From: Kribbella pratensis
GTDB taxonomy: Bacteria > Actinomycetota > Actinomycetes > Propionibacteriales > Kribbellaceae
Direction: 5' to 3'
Assembly (NCBI RefSeq): GCF_004365355.1
Contig: NZ_SODP01000001.1
Span: 875,473-939,472 of the forward strand
DNA: 64,000 nt
This document shows, piece after piece, positions 1 through 9,633 of the stretch. The notes below the pieces were generated by a model. The model searched no databases, had not been told where the DNA came from, and saw only the letters and a program-made list of their open reading frames with translations. The stretch's first letter is position 1. Each line of letters starts with the position of its first letter. Position numbers and translations under genes: made by a program.

Positions 1-518
1 GCGACGGCTCGATCGAGCACCTCGCGGTCCAGCGACTGGCCGAAGGACACCGTTGCCGACTTGAGGATGCCGCCGCAGACCTCACAGGCCGGGTCCTCGT
101 CACCGGACTCGAGCCGGGGGAGTACGTCGGCCATCGGGATCCGCCGGCCGCACTGCAGGCAGTCGACGTACCAGACCGTCCCGTGCAGCTCGTGGACGAG
201 GGACGGCGACGATCCGGCCTTCTGGTGCAGGCCGTCGACGTTCTGCGTGATCAGACCGGTCAGACGACCCTGCCGCTCCAGCTCGACCAGTGCCAGATGC
301 CCGGGGTTCGGCTCGGCTGTCCACGCGGGCACAGCGAGCCGGTGCTTCCAGGTAGCCACGCGGACCTCACGACTGTCGACGTACTCGTCGATGTCGAACA
401 TCGCCTCCGCGGCCGGGTTCTTCGTCCACACGCCCTGCGGCCCCCGGAAGTCGGGGATCCCGGAAGCGGTCGAGATCCCGGCCCCGGTCAGCACGGCGAT
501 ACGTTCGGCGTCGATCAC
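1..518 (-). CDS. Sir2-family NAD-dependent protein deacylase, C-terminus cut by window edge
   Basis: Sirtuins remove acyl groups from protein lysines using NAD. The protein begins (GTG at 518) with a Rossmann NAD motif, GAGIS at residues 12-16, followed by GIPDFRG. The catalytic stretch TQNVDGLHQ and then HELHGTV follow, and four cysteines (VDCLQC and ACEVCGG) form the usual zinc knuckle. About 172 codons are visible; the C-terminal part lies outside the window. The next gene on the same strand ends 10 bp upstream of the start, so the two may be co-transcribed. The family call is firm; the substrate cannot be read from the sequence. Confidence 0.9.
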   Translation of the reverse strand, partial: MIDAERIAVLTGAGISTASGIPDFRGPQGVWTKNPAAEAMFDIDEYVDSREVRVATWKHRLAVPAWTAEPNPGHLALVELERQGRLTGLITQNVDGLHQKAGSSPSLVHELHGTVWYVDCLQCGRRIPMADVLPRLESGDEDPACEVCGGILKSATVSFGQSLDREVLDRAV

Positions 519-528
519 GGTTCCGAAC

Positions 529-1104
529 CTATGTGGAGACGCCGCGGGGGCTGTGAGCGGGGATCCATTCGGAGGCGAGGATCGACATGACGATCTCGTC
601 GATCCATTCGCCCTCCCAGAGCAGGGCGTCCCGCAGTAGGCCCTCGGCCTTGAAGCCGGCCTTCTCGTAGGCGCGCCGGGCTCGCGGGTTGAACGCGTAG
701 ACGCCGAGGCTGATCCGGTGCAGGCCGATCTGGCCGATGCCGTAGCCGACGATCAGCCGGGTCGCTTCGGTGCCGAGTCCACGACCCTGGCCGGCCGCGC
801 CGATCAGGATCCGGAAGTTGCAGCTCTTGTTGGGCGGATCCCAGTCGTTCAGCACGGCCTCGCCGACGACCTGTCCGGAGGCGCGGTCGACGATCGCCAG
901 GTCGAGCCGGTCCGTCTGGTCCTTCCGGGTGCGCATCCACTCGCGGGCGCGCTCCTCGCTGATCTCCCCGTGGCTCCCGGTCAGCCGGGCCACGTCCGGG
1001 TCGTCCATCGCGGCAGCGAGCGCGTCGTAGTCCCCCTCGTCCAGCGGTCTCAGTACGACGAGATCGCCGGTCAACGTAGGTTTGTGCGCGAAGTCGGTCA
1101 CCAT
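529..1104 (-). CDS. GNAT-family N-acetyltransferase (RimJ/RimL-like)
   Basis: 191 aa. It has the layout of RimJ/RimL-type acetyltransferases: an N-terminal beta strand ([11 protein letters not shown]), the acetyl-CoA pyrophosphate loop ([10 protein letters not shown] near residue 105) and the C-terminal signature [13 protein letters not shown]. Such enzymes transfer acetyl from acetyl-CoA to protein N-termini or small amines; the acceptor here is unknown. The ATG at 1104 is the only sensible start, and the gene ends 10 bp upstream of the sirtuin start. An acetylase next to a deacylase is suggestive, but partnership is only an inference from the neighbourhood. Confidence 0.85.
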   Translation of the reverse strand: MVTDFAHKPTLTGDLVVLRPLDEGDYDALAAAMDDPDVARLTGSHGEISEERAREWMRTRKDQTDRLDLAIVDRASGQVVGEAVLNDWDPPNKSCNFRILIGAAGQGRGLGTEATRLIVGYGIGQIGLHRISLGVYAFNPRARRAYEKAGFKAEGLLRDALLWEGEWIDEIVMSILASEWIPAHSPRGVST

Positions 1105-1114
1105 ACCGAGTCTG

Positions 1115-1327
1115 TCAGCTGACGCGCCGTACGACGTAACTTTTTCCGGTTGCTTCGACCAGCTCCTGGGACCGCATCCGGCACCACGCAGGGATGTCGA
1201 CAGCCGCGGCCGGGTCGTCGGCCAGAACGGTGACGGTTTCGCCGACAGCCACGGTCGGTAGCGCTTTGGCCAGTTTGATCACCGGGAGTGGGCAGACCAT
1301 GCCTTGGCAGTCCAGGTCGACGTTCAC
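1115..1327 (-). CDS. TusA/SirA-family sulfur carrier protein
   Basis: 70 aa, the usual TusA length. The family signature is present near the N-terminus: DCQGMVCPLPVIKLAKAL, with the sulfur-carrying cysteine in the CPxP motif (CPLP). TusA-like proteins accept persulfide sulfur from a cysteine desulfurase and relay it. The GTG start at 1327 overlaps the stop of the upstream cysteine desulfurase gene (GTGA), so the two are translationally coupled. This makes a dedicated desulfurase-carrier pair likely. The final acceptor (tRNA thiolation, cofactor or other) cannot be told. Confidence 0.88.
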   Translation of the reverse strand: MNVDLDCQGMVCPLPVIKLAKALPTVAVGETVTVLADDPAAAVDIPAWCRMRSQELVEATGKSYVVRRVS

Positions 1328-2439
1328 ATCCCCACCTCAGCCCGGATCCGCTGCACGATGCCCGGCAGCACCTGGCAGAACCTATCGACGTCCTCATACG
1401 TGGTTTCACGGCTCAGAGACACCCGCACGTTTCCATGCGTCAGCACGCCCATCGCGGCCAGGACATGCGAGGGCTTCAAGGTGCTCGACGTACAGGCGGA
1501 GCCACTGGAGACTGCGAAGCCCTCCGCGTCCAGTGCGGTCACCAGGGCCTCGCCGTCGACGTACAGACAGGAGAACGTGAGGATGTGGGGCAGGCGGTCG
1601 TCCGGCTCGCCGACCACTTCCACATCCGGTACGTCGGCCGGCACACGACGCCGTACCTCGTCGATCCACGCCCTGTGCTGCTTGTTGAGCTCCTCGGCCT
1701 CGCCCAGCCGGGCCTGCAGCGCTGCCGCCGCAGCCAGCGCATTCGGTACGTCGGGGAAGCCGGGGGAGAGCCCGTCCTCGCGCTCGTCCATCGGCCACGC
1801 GGGCGCTATCCGCGTCCCCTTGCGCACCGCCAGCAATCCCACACCAGCCGGTCCGCCCCACTTGTGCCCACTGGCCGCCAGCACCGACCAACCCTCAGGC
1901 ACCACGTCGTGGCCGATGGACGCAGACGCATCAACAAACAGCGGTACGTCGCCGCAGGCCTGCGCGATCGCGGCGATTGGTTGCCTAGTACCTACCTCGT
2001 GGTTAGCCGACTGGACAGCAGCCACGGCGACGCCAGGTCGGCGTACTGCGTCTGAGAAAGCCTCCTGGTCGACCCGTCCGCGGATGTCCACGCCGACCTC
2101 GAGACCCTCGTCCCCAGCACTGTGCAGAACGGCGGAGTGCTCGACAGCCGTGTGCACCACGGTCCGGCCGACCCGCTCGCGCGCGGCCCGTACCGCGGAC
2201 AGGCCGGCCTGGATGGCCGTCGTACCGGAAGTCGTCAGATAGACCTCGTCGGGGCGTACTCCGATCGCGTCCGCGAGCACCGCCCGGGCGTTGTCCAGCA
2301 GCAGCCGCGCGGTCCGTCCTTCGTGGTGCAGACGCACCGGATCGGCCCATCCGGAATCCACTGCCGACAGCAACATTTCCCGTGCTGCCGGGTGCAACGG
2401 CTCCGCCGACGCCGCGTCCAGATACCCACGCTCGCTCAC
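1324..2439 (-). CDS. Cysteine desulfurase family protein (class V aminotransferase fold)
   Basis: 371 aa, typical for NifS/IscS-type PLP enzymes that take sulfur from cysteine to give alanine and an enzyme persulfide. The PLP lysine is in SGHKWGGPAG and the active cysteine in SSGSACTSS, followed by KPSHVLAAMG. The N-terminus YLDAASAEPLHPAA matches the class. The GTG start at 2439 sits 7 bases after TAGCGT, so the message may be leaderless. It heads the desulfurase-tusA pair and is divergent from ctaC. It is shorter than housekeeping SufS, which supports an accessory sulfur-transfer role. Confidence 0.9.
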   Translation of the reverse strand: MSERGYLDAASAEPLHPAAREMLLSAVDSGWADPVRLHHEGRTARLLLDNARAVLADAIGVRPDEVYLTTSGTTAIQAGLSAVRAARERVGRTVVHTAVEHSAVLHSAGDEGLEVGVDIRGRVDQEAFSDAVRRPGVAVAAVQSANHEVGTRQPIAAIAQACGDVPLFVDASASIGHDVVPEGWSVLAASGHKWGGPAGVGLLAVRKGTRIAPAWPMDEREDGLSPGFPDVPNALAAAAALQARLGEAEELNKQHRAWIDEVRRRVPADVPDVEVVGEPDDRLPHILTFSCLYVDGEALVTALDAEGFAVSSGSACTSSTLKPSHVLAAMGVLTHGNVRVSLSRETTYEDVDRFCQVLPGIVQRIRAEVGM

Positions 2440-2533
2440 ACGGGAAACGCTAAGCCCTACCTATGCGCGGGGGCGCGAATGGTGTCCAGTAGTGTTTGGT
2501 CGTCAGTCTCACTTGGGAAGGGAAAGGCGCCCC

Positions 2534-3421
2534 GTGGGTTCGAACGGCACGCCCGGAGTGGAGGAGCGACCGGCAGGTTCTGCCGGCGCCACACGACCGG
2601 CGAAGCGTCGCCTGCTGGTCGGCAGTGCAGTGGTGCTCGGCACCCTCATGCTGACCGGTTGCTCGACGGCGACCACTGAGCAGTGGAAACGACTCGGTCT
2701 CCCCGAGGGCGCGTCCGACCGGACCGAAGCGGTCCGAAGCCTCTGGATCGGTGCGTGGATCGCCGCGCTGATCGTGGGCGTGATGGTCTGGGGCCTGATC
2801 CTCTGGGTCTCCGTCCGGTACCGCAAGCGCAACGACGACGCACCCCGGCAGGTGCGGTACAACCTGCCGCTCGAGGTGCTCTACACGCTGGCACCGTTCG
2901 CGATCATCGGCGTGCTCTTCTTCTACACGGTGGAGCACGGCAACAAGATCACCGCGATGTCGGGCACCCCGCAGCACACCGTGAACGTGGTGGCCCAGCA
3001 GTGGCAGTGGACCTTCAACTACAAGGACACGGTCGACGGGCAGCAGGGCGTCTGGGAGACCGGCACGATGGACCGGCCGGCCACCTTGTGGCTGCCGGTG
3101 AACGAGTCGGTCCACTTCGACCTGAACTCGCCGGACGTGATCCACTCGTTCTGGGTGCCGTCGTTCTACTTCAAGCTCGACGTGATCCCGGGCCGGACCA
3201 ACAAGTTCGAGCTGACCCCGACCAGGATCGGCACCTTCGAGGGCAAGTGCGCGGAGCTCTGCGGGCTCTACCACAGCCGGATGGTCTTCAGCGTCAAGGT
3301 CGTCAGTCGCGACGAGTACGACACACACCTCCGTGAGCTGGCCGCCAGGGGCCAGACCGGCGCCGCCACCGGAGGCTCCGACGCCACCACCATTCCCGGC
3401 ACAGGAGAGGGCGAGAAGTGA
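2534..3421 (+). CDS. ctaC: Cytochrome c oxidase subunit II (aa3 type)
   Basis: Subunit II accepts electrons from cytochrome c through the binuclear CuA centre. I chose the GTG at 2534 because a strong GGGAAGGGAAAGG ribosome site lies just upstream; the 295-residue product then starts with a lipoprotein signal (LMLTGC, Cys at about residue 43). Two transmembrane helices follow (about 67-95 and 108-130), then a cupredoxin domain starting [12 protein letters not shown], with the CuA ligands in [12 protein letters not shown]. It is first in the ctaC-ctaD-ctaF operon, and its stop overlaps the ctaD start by four bases. Confidence 0.95.
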   Translation: MGSNGTPGVEERPAGSAGATRPAKRRLLVGSAVVLGTLMLTGCSTATTEQWKRLGLPEGASDRTEAVRSLWIGAWIAALIVGVMVWGLILWVSVRYRKRNDDAPRQVRYNLPLEVLYTLAPFAIIGVLFFYTVEHGNKITAMSGTPQHTVNVVAQQWQWTFNYKDTVDGQQGVWETGTMDRPATLWLPVNESVHFDLNSPDVIHSFWVPSFYFKLDVIPGRTNKFELTPTRIGTFEGKCAELCGLYHSRMVFSVKVVSRDEYDTHLRELAARGQTGAATGGSDATTIPGTGEGEK

Positions 3422-5190
3422 CCGACTTCGCCGAGCGCACCGGCGCCATCGGTACCAGCACCGTATATCCGCGGCGACGCACCAAGGGTCAGATCCTGGT
3501 CAAGTGGATCACCACGACCGACCACAAGCTGATCGGGCACATGTACCTGATCACGTCGTTCGCGTTCTTCCTGATCGGCGGCGTGATGGCGCTGATCATC
3601 CGCGCCGAGCTCGCCAAGCCGGGCCTGCAGATCGTGAACGAAGAGACCTACAACCAGCTCTTCACGATGCACGGCACGATCATGCTGCTGCTGTTCGCGA
3701 CCCCGCTGTTCGTCGGCTTCGCGAACGAGATCATGCCGATCCAGATCGGCGCACCCGACGTCGCGTTCCCACGATTGAACATGTTCAGCTACTGGCTGTT
3801 CCTGTTCGGCGGTCTGATCACGGTCAGCGGCTTCTTCACCCCGGGCGGCGCGGCCGACTTCGGCTGGTTCGCCTACGCCCCGCTGTCCAACGCGGTCCGC
3901 TCGCCCGGTGTCGGCGGCGACCTGTGGATCATGGGTCTGTGGATGGCCGGTCTGGGCACCATCCTCGGTGCGGTCAACTTCGTGACGACGATCATCACGA
4001 TGCGCGCACCCGGTATGACGATGTTCCGGATGCCGATCTTCACCTGGAACATCCTGGTGACGTCGATCCTCGTCCTGATCGCGTTCCCGATCCTGGCCGG
4101 CGCGCTGCTCGTGCTCGAGGCGGACAGAGCCTTGGGAGCCCATGTGTTCGATGCCGCGAACGGGGGGCCACTGCTGTGGCAACACCTGTTCTGGTTCTTC
4201 GGACATCCAGAGGTCTACATCATCGCCCTGCCGTTCTTCGGCATCATCACCGAGATCCTGCCGGTCTTCAGCCGCAAGCCTGTCTTCGGCTACATCGGCC
4301 TGGTCAGCGCGACGCTGGGTATCGCGGTCCTCTCGGTGGCGGTCTGGGCGCACCACATGTTCGTCACCGGCGCGGTGAACCTGCCGTTCTTCTCGTTCAT
4401 GACGTTCCTGATCGCAGTGCCTACGGGTGTGAAGTTCTTCAACTGGATAGGCACGATCTGGGGCGGATCGGTGTCGTTCGACACCCCGATGCTCTGGGCG
4501 GTCGGCTTCCTGACGACGTTCCTCTTCGGCGGTCTGACCGGCATCATCCTGGCCTCCCCGGCCCTGGACTACCAGCTGTCCGACTCGTACTTCGTGGTCG
4601 CGCACTTCCACTACGTCGTCTTCGGCACCGTGGTGTTCGCGATGTTCGCCGGGTTCTACTACTGGTGGCCGAAGTTCACCGGCCGGATGCTCAACGAGCG
4701 ACTGGGCAAGCTGCACTTCTGGCTGCTGTTCATCGGCTTCCACACCACGTTCCTGGTGCAGCACTGGCTGGGTGTCGAGGGCATGCCGCGCCGGTACGCC
4801 GACTACAAGGCGTCCGAGGGCTTCACCACGCTGAACGAGGTCTCCAGCGTCGGCGCCTTCATCCTGGGCCTGTCGATGCTGCCGTTCTTCTACAACGTGT
4901 ACAAGTCGCGCAAGTCGCCGAAGGTCGGCGTCGACGACCCGTGGGGCTGGGGCCGGTCGCTGGAGTGGGCGACCAGCTCGCCGCCGCCGCGGCACAACTT
5001 CGAGAAGCTGCCGCGGATCCGTTCCGAGTCCCCGGCGTTCGACCTGCACCACGCGGAACTCGCCCTGGCGGAGTACCCGGACAACCGGGCCGGCACCGAC
5101 AACCTGCTCGACGCGGGTGAGGACCAGGGGCGCGTGGAGCATCTCGAGGAGATCGCCGATAGCGGGACCGAGGGGAAGGACAAGGCGTGA
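3418..5190 (+). CDS. ctaD: Cytochrome c oxidase subunit I
   Basis: 590 aa, twelve predicted membrane helices. This is the catalytic subunit that reduces O2 to water and pumps protons. The haem a ligand region FTMHGTIM, the CuB/cross-linked Tyr motif GHPEVYI, HHMF and the second haem ligand region HFHYVVFG are all present. The GTG start at 3418 overlaps the ctaC stop (GTGA), and the end overlaps ctaF. Together with ctaE, encoded 12 kb away, it forms the aa3 oxidase that in actinobacteria joins the bcc complex as a supercomplex. Confidence 0.97.
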   Translation: MTDFAERTGAIGTSTVYPRRRTKGQILVKWITTTDHKLIGHMYLITSFAFFLIGGVMALIIRAELAKPGLQIVNEETYNQLFTMHGTIMLLLFATPLFVGFANEIMPIQIGAPDVAFPRLNMFSYWLFLFGGLITVSGFFTPGGAADFGWFAYAPLSNAVRSPGVGGDLWIMGLWMAGLGTILGAVNFVTTIITMRAPGMTMFRMPIFTWNILVTSILVLIAFPILAGALLVLEADRALGAHVFDAANGGPLLWQHLFWFFGHPEVYIIALPFFGIITEILPVFSRKPVFGYIGLVSATLGIAVLSVAVWAHHMFVTGAVNLPFFSFMTFLIAVPTGVKFFNWIGTIWGGSVSFDTPMLWAVGFLTTFLFGGLTGIILASPALDYQLSDSYFVVAHFHYVVFGTVVFAMFAGFYYWWPKFTGRMLNERLGKLHFWLLFIGFHTTFLVQHWLGVEGMPRRYADYKASEGFTTLNEVSSVGAFILGLSMLPFFYNVYKSRKSPKVGVDDPWGWGRSLEWATSSPPPRHNFEKLPRIRSESPAFDLHHAELALAEYPDNRAGTDNLLDAGEDQGRVEHLEEIADSGTEGKDKA

Positions 5191-5582
5191 AGGTCGAAGC
5201 CTGGGTCTTCGGGATCCTGAGCGTTTTCGTGGTGGTCGTCACGCCGATCTACTGGCTGATGTCCAACGACCCCACCGGCACCACGGCGCTGGTGATGACG
5301 TTCTTCCTGTCGCTGCTGGTGGCGTTCTACCTGAGCGTCACCGCGCGCCGGATGGACGCCCGGCCGGAGGACCGCAAGGAAGCGGAGATCGCCGAAGGAG
5401 CCGGTGAGCTCGGCTTCTTCCCGCCGTACTCCTGGTGGCCGCTGTGGTGCGCGATGACGCTGGCGGTCGTCGTGCTCGGCATCGTCTTCGGCTGGTGGCT
5501 GTTCATCGCCGGAGTCGGGATCGGCATCGTGACGCTGAGCGGGTTCATCTTCGAGTACTACCGCGGTGACCACGCTCACTGA
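5187..5582 (+). CDS. ctaF: Cytochrome c oxidase subunit IV, actinobacterial
   Basis: 131 aa with four hydrophobic helices (about 5-25, 34-50, 85-100, 105-122), the layout of the small actinobacterial oxidase subunit CtaF. It includes the conserved [11 protein letters not shown] segment between the helix pairs. The GTG start at 5187 overlaps the ctaD stop, with a GAGGGGAAGGA ribosome site inside ctaD. It is the last gene of the operon and is followed within 40 bp by a strong terminator hairpin. Confidence 0.92.
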   Translation: MKVEAWVFGILSVFVVVVTPIYWLMSNDPTGTTALVMTFFLSLLVAFYLSVTARRMDARPEDRKEAEIAEGAGELGFFPPYSWWPLWCAMTLAVVVLGIVFGWWLFIAGVGIGIVTLSGFIFEYYRGDHAH

Positions 5583-5622
5583 GTGTGCTGACGCTGCTCG
5601 CTAGTTGAGCATCGTACGAAAA

Positions 5623-5651
5623 ACGCCGTCCGGGAACGAACCGGGCGGCGT
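5623..5651 (+). terminator. Intrinsic terminator of ctaCDF
   Basis: Stem ACGCCGTCCGG (5623-5633) pairs with CCGGGCGGCGT (5641-5651), one G-U pair, with a 7-nt loop. It lies 40 bp after the ctaF stop. There is no long T run, as is common in high-GC actinobacteria. Confidence 0.8.
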
Positions 5652-5787
5652 CTTCGTGCGTCTTTAGGAGTGCCACCGGTACGGACCGTTGTGGTCCGTA
5701 CCAGTTCGGTGGCGGTGCGATGCGAAGAAATGTCGCTGCGGCAGGTTACCCTTACCGCGGTTTGACTAAACAGGGGAGAGCTGGGGA

Positions 5788-7041
5788 ATGGTGAGCGGTT
5801 CGGTGAGGAAGCATGGGCTTGCCGTGGCGGGGATCTGCGTGCTGCTGCTGGCCGGCACGGCCTGCAGTGACACGAAGGCCGACGGAGGTAACGGCAACGG
5901 TGGTCAGTCGACCCCGTCCACGTCGCAGAGCAACTCGCCCGGTGCATCGACCACCCCGGGCGCCTCGACCACGCCGTCGGACTCGCCTGCGGCCAACATC
6001 GCCATCGTGCCCGCCAAGGGTGCATCCTCGGTGCAGCCGGACAAGCCGGTGACGGTGACCACGACGGCCGGTAAGCTGGCCGAGGTCACGCTGAAGGACG
6101 ACGACGGTGACAAGGTCGACGGCAGCTTCAACGCCGACAAGACCCAGTGGACTTCGACGGACCACCTCAAGCCCGGTGCGTCGTACACCGTGAGCGGCTC
6201 CGCCGAGGGCACCGACGGCGGCACCGTGCCGATCAGCTCGACGTTCAAGACGCTGAAGGCGTCCAAGAGCCTGAAGGCCTCGGTCGTCCCGCTGAACGGC
6301 GAGACCGTCGGCGTCGCGCTGCCGATCCAGATCTACTGGAACAACCCGGTCAAGGACCGTGCTGCGGTCGAGAAGCGGCTGAAGGTCACCACCTCGGTCC
6401 CGGTCACCGGCACCTGGCACTGGGTGAACAGCAAGCAGGTGAACTACCGCCCGATGAACTACTGGCCGGCCGGCACCAAGGTCTCGGTGAACATCGACAC
6501 CCAGGGCGTCAACGCCGGTAACAACACCTGGGGCACCTCCAGCCGGAAGATCTCCTTCAGCATCGGCAAGTCGGTCGTCAGCTACGTGAACGTCAAGAAG
6601 CACTCGATGACCGTGATGATCAACGGCAAGCTGGCCCGCACGATCCCGATCACCGCCGGCAAGGACGGGTTCACCACCCGCAGCGGCGTCAAGGTGATCA
6701 TGGAGAAGTTCACCACGAAGCGGATGGACGCGGCGACGATCGGCATCAAGCCCGGCGACCCGAACTACTACAACATCAGTGACGTGAAGTGGGCCCAGCG
6801 CGTCACCAGCTCCGGCGAGTTCATCCACGGGGCCCCGTGGTCGGCCGGCAGCCAGGGCAGCGCCAACGTCAGCCACGGCTGCGTCGGCATGAGCCTCGCC
6901 GACGCCCAGTGGTTCTTCAACCAGACCCTCCGCGGCGACCCGGTCACCGTCACCGGCACCTCCCGCCACATGGAGCCCGGCAACGGCTGGACCGACTGGA
7001 ACACCACCTGGGCCGCCTACAAGAAGGGCTCCGCCCTCTGA
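5788..7041 (+). CDS. Ig-like/L,D-transpeptidase (YkuD) lipoprotein
   Basis: 417 aa. It is a lipoprotein: signal peptide with LLLAGTAC (Cys about residue 27), then a Ser/Thr/Pro-rich linker. Two bacterial Ig-like domains (about 70-250) precede a C-terminal YkuD catalytic domain with HGAPWS and the catalytic SHGCVGMS motif. This is the LdtMt2-like architecture: these enzymes make 3-3 cross-links in peptidoglycan outside the membrane. ATG at 5788 follows a CAGGGGAGAG ribosome site. It has its own terminator and no operon partners. Confidence 0.93.
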   Translation: MVSGSVRKHGLAVAGICVLLLAGTACSDTKADGGNGNGGQSTPSTSQSNSPGASTTPGASTTPSDSPAANIAIVPAKGASSVQPDKPVTVTTTAGKLAEVTLKDDDGDKVDGSFNADKTQWTSTDHLKPGASYTVSGSAEGTDGGTVPISSTFKTLKASKSLKASVVPLNGETVGVALPIQIYWNNPVKDRAAVEKRLKVTTSVPVTGTWHWVNSKQVNYRPMNYWPAGTKVSVNIDTQGVNAGNNTWGTSSRKISFSIGKSVVSYVNVKKHSMTVMINGKLARTIPITAGKDGFTTRSGVKVIMEKFTTKRMDAATIGIKPGDPNYYNISDVKWAQRVTSSGEFIHGAPWSAGSQGSANVSHGCVGMSLADAQWFFNQTLRGDPVTVTGTSRHMEPGNGWTDWNTTWAAYKKGSAL

Positions 7042-7069
7042 GATCCGTCCGCTGAGAATTGAAGGCGTC

Positions 7070-7104
7070 GTCGGGCCGGGCACCCTTGAGGTGTCCGGCC
7101 CGAC
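7070..7104 (+). terminator. Terminator between the L,D-transpeptidase and convergent SDR genes
   Basis: A 15-bp stem, GTCGGGCCGGGCACC (7070-7084) with GGTGTCCGGCCCGAC (7090-7104), one G-U pair, 5-nt loop. It lies between two convergent genes and may serve both directions. Confidence 0.85.
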
Positions 7105-7135
7105 CTCTTAAGGTGCGGAAGCTCTTGGAGGTCCG

Positions 7136-7861
7136 TTACCAGGGCACCGTTCCCGCGTCGTCGAAGAATCCGCCGGTGGGGCCGTCGTCGGACAGCGTCG
7201 CGAGGCGAATGGCGATGGCTGCACCCTGTTGCGGCGTACGGACGCCGCGAAAGCCGTTGAGGTCGGTGGCGGTGAATCCGGGACAGCCGGAGTTGATCAA
7301 GATGTCGGTATCACCCAGCTCCTTGGCGTACTGGACCGTGAGCGCGTTGAGGAAGGTCTTCGAGGCCAGGTAGGCGGCGGGAACCGGGCCCATGTCGATG
7401 CCGGGTGTGGTTTGCAGGGCGAGCGAGCCGACGCTGCTGGACATGTTGACGATGCGCGGTGAGGCCGAGGCGCGCAACATCGGCAGCATCGCGTTGGTCA
7501 CCCGGACGACCCCGATCACGTTGGTTTCCACGACCGTACGCATGGTCGCGGGATCAAGGGTGGTCGGTGTCTGCGGCATATCGCCGGTAATCGCTGCATT
7601 GTTGACCAGAACATCGAGCCCTCCGGCGTGGTCGGCGATCAACTCGGCCGCCGCGGCCACGCTTGCGTCGTCGGTCACGTCGAGCGGCACACCGAACGCA
7701 TCGGTCCCGGCCGCGCGCAGCTTCTCCACTGCGGTGTCGCGGCGTTCCCGATCACGCGCGCCCACACCGATCCGCCAACCGAGCGTCCCCAGACCCGCCG
7801 CGATCTCGTACCCAATTCCCTTGTTTGCGCCGGTTACCAGCGCAATCGTCTGTTCACTCAC
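7136..7861 (-). CDS. SDR-family NAD(P)-dependent oxidoreductase
   Basis: 241 aa from the GTG at 7861, preferred because the reading frame upstream runs into the shared regulatory region and lacks SDR sequence. It has a classical SDR core: cofactor loop TGANKGIG, DVTDD, VNNAAI, catalytic Ser in NMSSSVGS and the YxxxK pair in AAYLASK. The substrate is unknown. It is divergent from a LysR regulator at 8027; the same arrangement recurs at 41-43 kb with a paralogous SDR sharing the C-terminal DGPTGxF...PW ending. Confidence 0.9.
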   Translation of the reverse strand: MSEQTIALVTGANKGIGYEIAAGLGTLGWRIGVGARDRERRDTAVEKLRAAGTDAFGVPLDVTDDASVAAAAELIADHAGGLDVLVNNAAITGDMPQTPTTLDPATMRTVVETNVIGVVRVTNAMLPMLRASASPRIVNMSSSVGSLALQTTPGIDMGPVPAAYLASKTFLNALTVQYAKELGDTDILINSGCPGFTATDLNGFRGVRTPQQGAAIAIRLATLSDDGPTGGFFDDAGTVPW

Positions 7862-7900
7862 ACCGCCGATACTGCTGCGATTCCGGTGCAGCGTCCAAGA

Positions 7901-7923
7901 CCGATCGGGTGGCCGGCGATACC
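7901..7923. promoter_or_regulatory. Putative LysR operator, copy 1
   Basis: This 23-bp stretch in the SDR/LysR intergenic region matches 42050-42072 at 20 of 23 positions. Both copies contain CCGATCGGGTGG at one end and ATACC at the other. Apart from position it shares no coding context, so selection as a regulator site is the simplest explanation. Binding is inferred. Confidence 0.65.
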
Positions 7924-8026
7924 GCACGAGTATTGGTCGTGGTCAGCGCCTGGCGGGTGCCGGGGCAGGTCTCGGCAGCGACGATGACCGAGCCGCGGGC
8001 CACGTCGCGCCGGATACGATCACCTG

Positions 8027-8866
8027 GTGGAGACTCGGGAGCTGCGGTACTTCGTCGCCGTCGCCGAGGAGTTGCACTTCGGGCGGGCTGCACAGCGGCT
8101 CGCGATCGCGCAACCACCACTGTCGCGAGCCATCCAGCAGCTCGAACGGCGGCTCGGCGTCGACCTGCTGCACCGCACCGCTCGCGCAATCGCCTTGACC
8201 AAGGCCGGGGCGGTGCTTCTGGAAGAGGCACGGCTAGCCCTTGAAGCGGTGGAAGCCGCCGAGCGCCGCACCCGCCGCGCCGCTGCCGACCGGCCCGGTA
8301 TGGTGCTGGCCACCAAGGCAGGAGCGTCCACAGAACTGTTGTCGAAGCTGCTGGACGCGTACGCCGCCGATCCGCGCGCTGTCGCCGTCGAGGTAATGCT
8401 CTGCGGGCCGGGCGAACCGGAAGGCCTGCTGCGCAAGGGGCGTGCCGACGTTGCTCTGCTCCACCGACCCTATGACCTGACGGCCGGATTCGACACCGAG
8501 GATCTGCACACCGAACAGCAGGTCGTGGTCCTGCCCGCTGGGCATCCGCTCGCCGACCGGTCCCACCTGTCGATGGCTGAGGTCAACGCCCTGACGGACC
8601 TGCCCCTGCCACGCTGGCCTCGACGCGATGGGAGTTATCCCGACGGCCCCGGCCCGCAGGTCCGCGACCATACCCAGTTGACCCAGCTGATCGCGCTCGG
8701 TCGGGCCTGCGCGCTCATGCCCGAGTCCCTCCGAACCCAGCTACGCCACGATCACGCCATCGTGCCCGTGCCGGACGCCCCGGCCGTCACGACCGTCATC
8801 GCCTGGCCACCCCACAGCACATCCCAAGCCGTCGCCAACCTCGTCCGCACCGCGATCAACCTCTAA
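8027..8866 (+). CDS. LysR-family transcriptional regulator
   Basis: 279 aa. The N-terminal winged helix (about 1-60, RELRYFVAVAEELHFGRAA...QPPLSRAIQQLE) is standard LysR; an effector-binding domain (about 90-275) follows. GTG at 8027 gives the usual METRELRYF start. It is divergent from the SDR gene it probably controls. The regulator at 42081 is a paralogue with the same genomic partner. The gene is followed at once by a 9-bp repeat array; the array's first part is in the same frame as this gene, beyond its TAA stop. Confidence 0.92.
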   Translation: METRELRYFVAVAEELHFGRAAQRLAIAQPPLSRAIQQLERRLGVDLLHRTARAIALTKAGAVLLEEARLALEAVEAAERRTRRAAADRPGMVLATKAGASTELLSKLLDAYAADPRAVAVEVMLCGPGEPEGLLRKGRADVALLHRPYDLTAGFDTEDLHTEQQVVVLPAGHPLADRSHLSMAEVNALTDLPLPRWPRRDGSYPDGPGPQVRDHTQLTQLIALGRACALMPESLRTQLRHDHAIVPVPDAPAVTTVIAWPPHSTSQAVANLVRTAINL

Positions 8867-8910
8867 CCGACACCATCCGCACTCCCACCGGTAGCCCGCT
8901 TCGAAGCGAC

Positions 8911-9140
8911 CCAGCCCGCCAGGCCCGCCAGGCCCGGTCAGCCCGGTCAGCCCGGCAAGCCCGGCAAGCCCGGTCAGCCCGGCAAGCCCGGCAAGCCCGG
9001 CAAGCCCGGCCAAGCCCGGCAAGCCCGGCAAGCCCGGCAAGCCCGGCCAAGCCCGGCCAAGCCCGGCCAAGCCCGCCCAGCCCGGCACGCAGCTGAGCCC
9101 GCCAAGCCCGCCGGGTCCGCCAAGCCCGCCAACACAGCCC
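8911..9140 (+). repeat. Degenerate 9-bp tandem array (AGCCCGGCA units)
   Basis: About 24 units of a 9-bp sequence AGCCCGGCA/AGCCCGGTC, with several 10-bp variants (AGCCCGGCCA) that shift the frame, so no long protein runs through on the + strand. Read in one frame, the first part would give Pro-Gly-Lys/Pro-Gly-Gln triplets. No start or ribosome site is visible. It is probably a slippage-generated, non-coding tract, perhaps from a decayed repeat protein. Between the array and 9302 (9141-9302) I see only a short open stretch without a start. Confidence 0.75.
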
Positions 9141-9302
9141 GGTCAGTCGGGCGGCGCCTCAGGAGCCGAAGCACTGCGCCTGACTCTGGTCGCCTTCGCC
9201 AACGGCAACAGCGGCCCGATCACGGCCCAGGCCTCGTCAGAGACCGCATCACGCGACGCGACATTCCAAGACCGCCCGCACGGCACCAAACGCGTGAGTG
9301 CA

Positions 9303-9633
9303 CGGCGTACTCGTCGTCGAACGGGACCAGACCGCCCGCTTCCCGTAAGACGGCCTAGTAGCGAAGGGGATGCTCTGTCAGCCTGCCGCCGGGCTTGCCG
9401 GGCTGCCGAGGCGACGGCGTACTCGTCGTCGAACGGGACCAGACCGCCCGCTTCCCGTAAGACGGCCTAGTAGCGAAGGGGATGCTCTGTCAGCCTGCCG
9501 CCGGGCTTGCCGGGCTGCCGAGGCGACGGCGTACTCGTCGTCGAACGGGACCGGACCGCCTGCTCCCTGTAAGACGGCCTAGCAGCGAAGGGCATGCTCT
9601 GTCAGCCTGCCGCCGGGCCTGCCGAGGCGAAGG
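9303..9633. repeat. Three tandem copies of a 112-bp repeat
   Basis: Units begin at 9303, 9415 and 9527 with CGGCGTACTCGTCGTCGAAC. The first two copies are identical or nearly so; the third is diverged and truncated where it meets the 3' end of the DUF222-HNH gene, whose stop codon (9602) lies inside it. Each unit carries, in inverted orientation, the GGCAAGCCCGG core of the neighbouring 9-bp array. No convincing gene lies in the repeats. Confidence 0.85.

Noticed and set aside
3268..5142. Long open frame antisense to ctaD
   Set aside because: It is complementary to a certain gene, and its product is Asp/Arg/His-rich with no domain. In GC-rich DNA such shadows are common.
8741..9088. Collagen-like Gly-Leu-Pro/Ala frame on the minus strand over the 9-bp array
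   Set aside because: It runs antisense into the LysR gene, lacks a ribosome site, and its repeat comes only from the tandem array.
9303..9633. CRISPR array
   Set aside because: The units are directly adjacent, 112 bp long, without unique spacers, and no cas genes are near.
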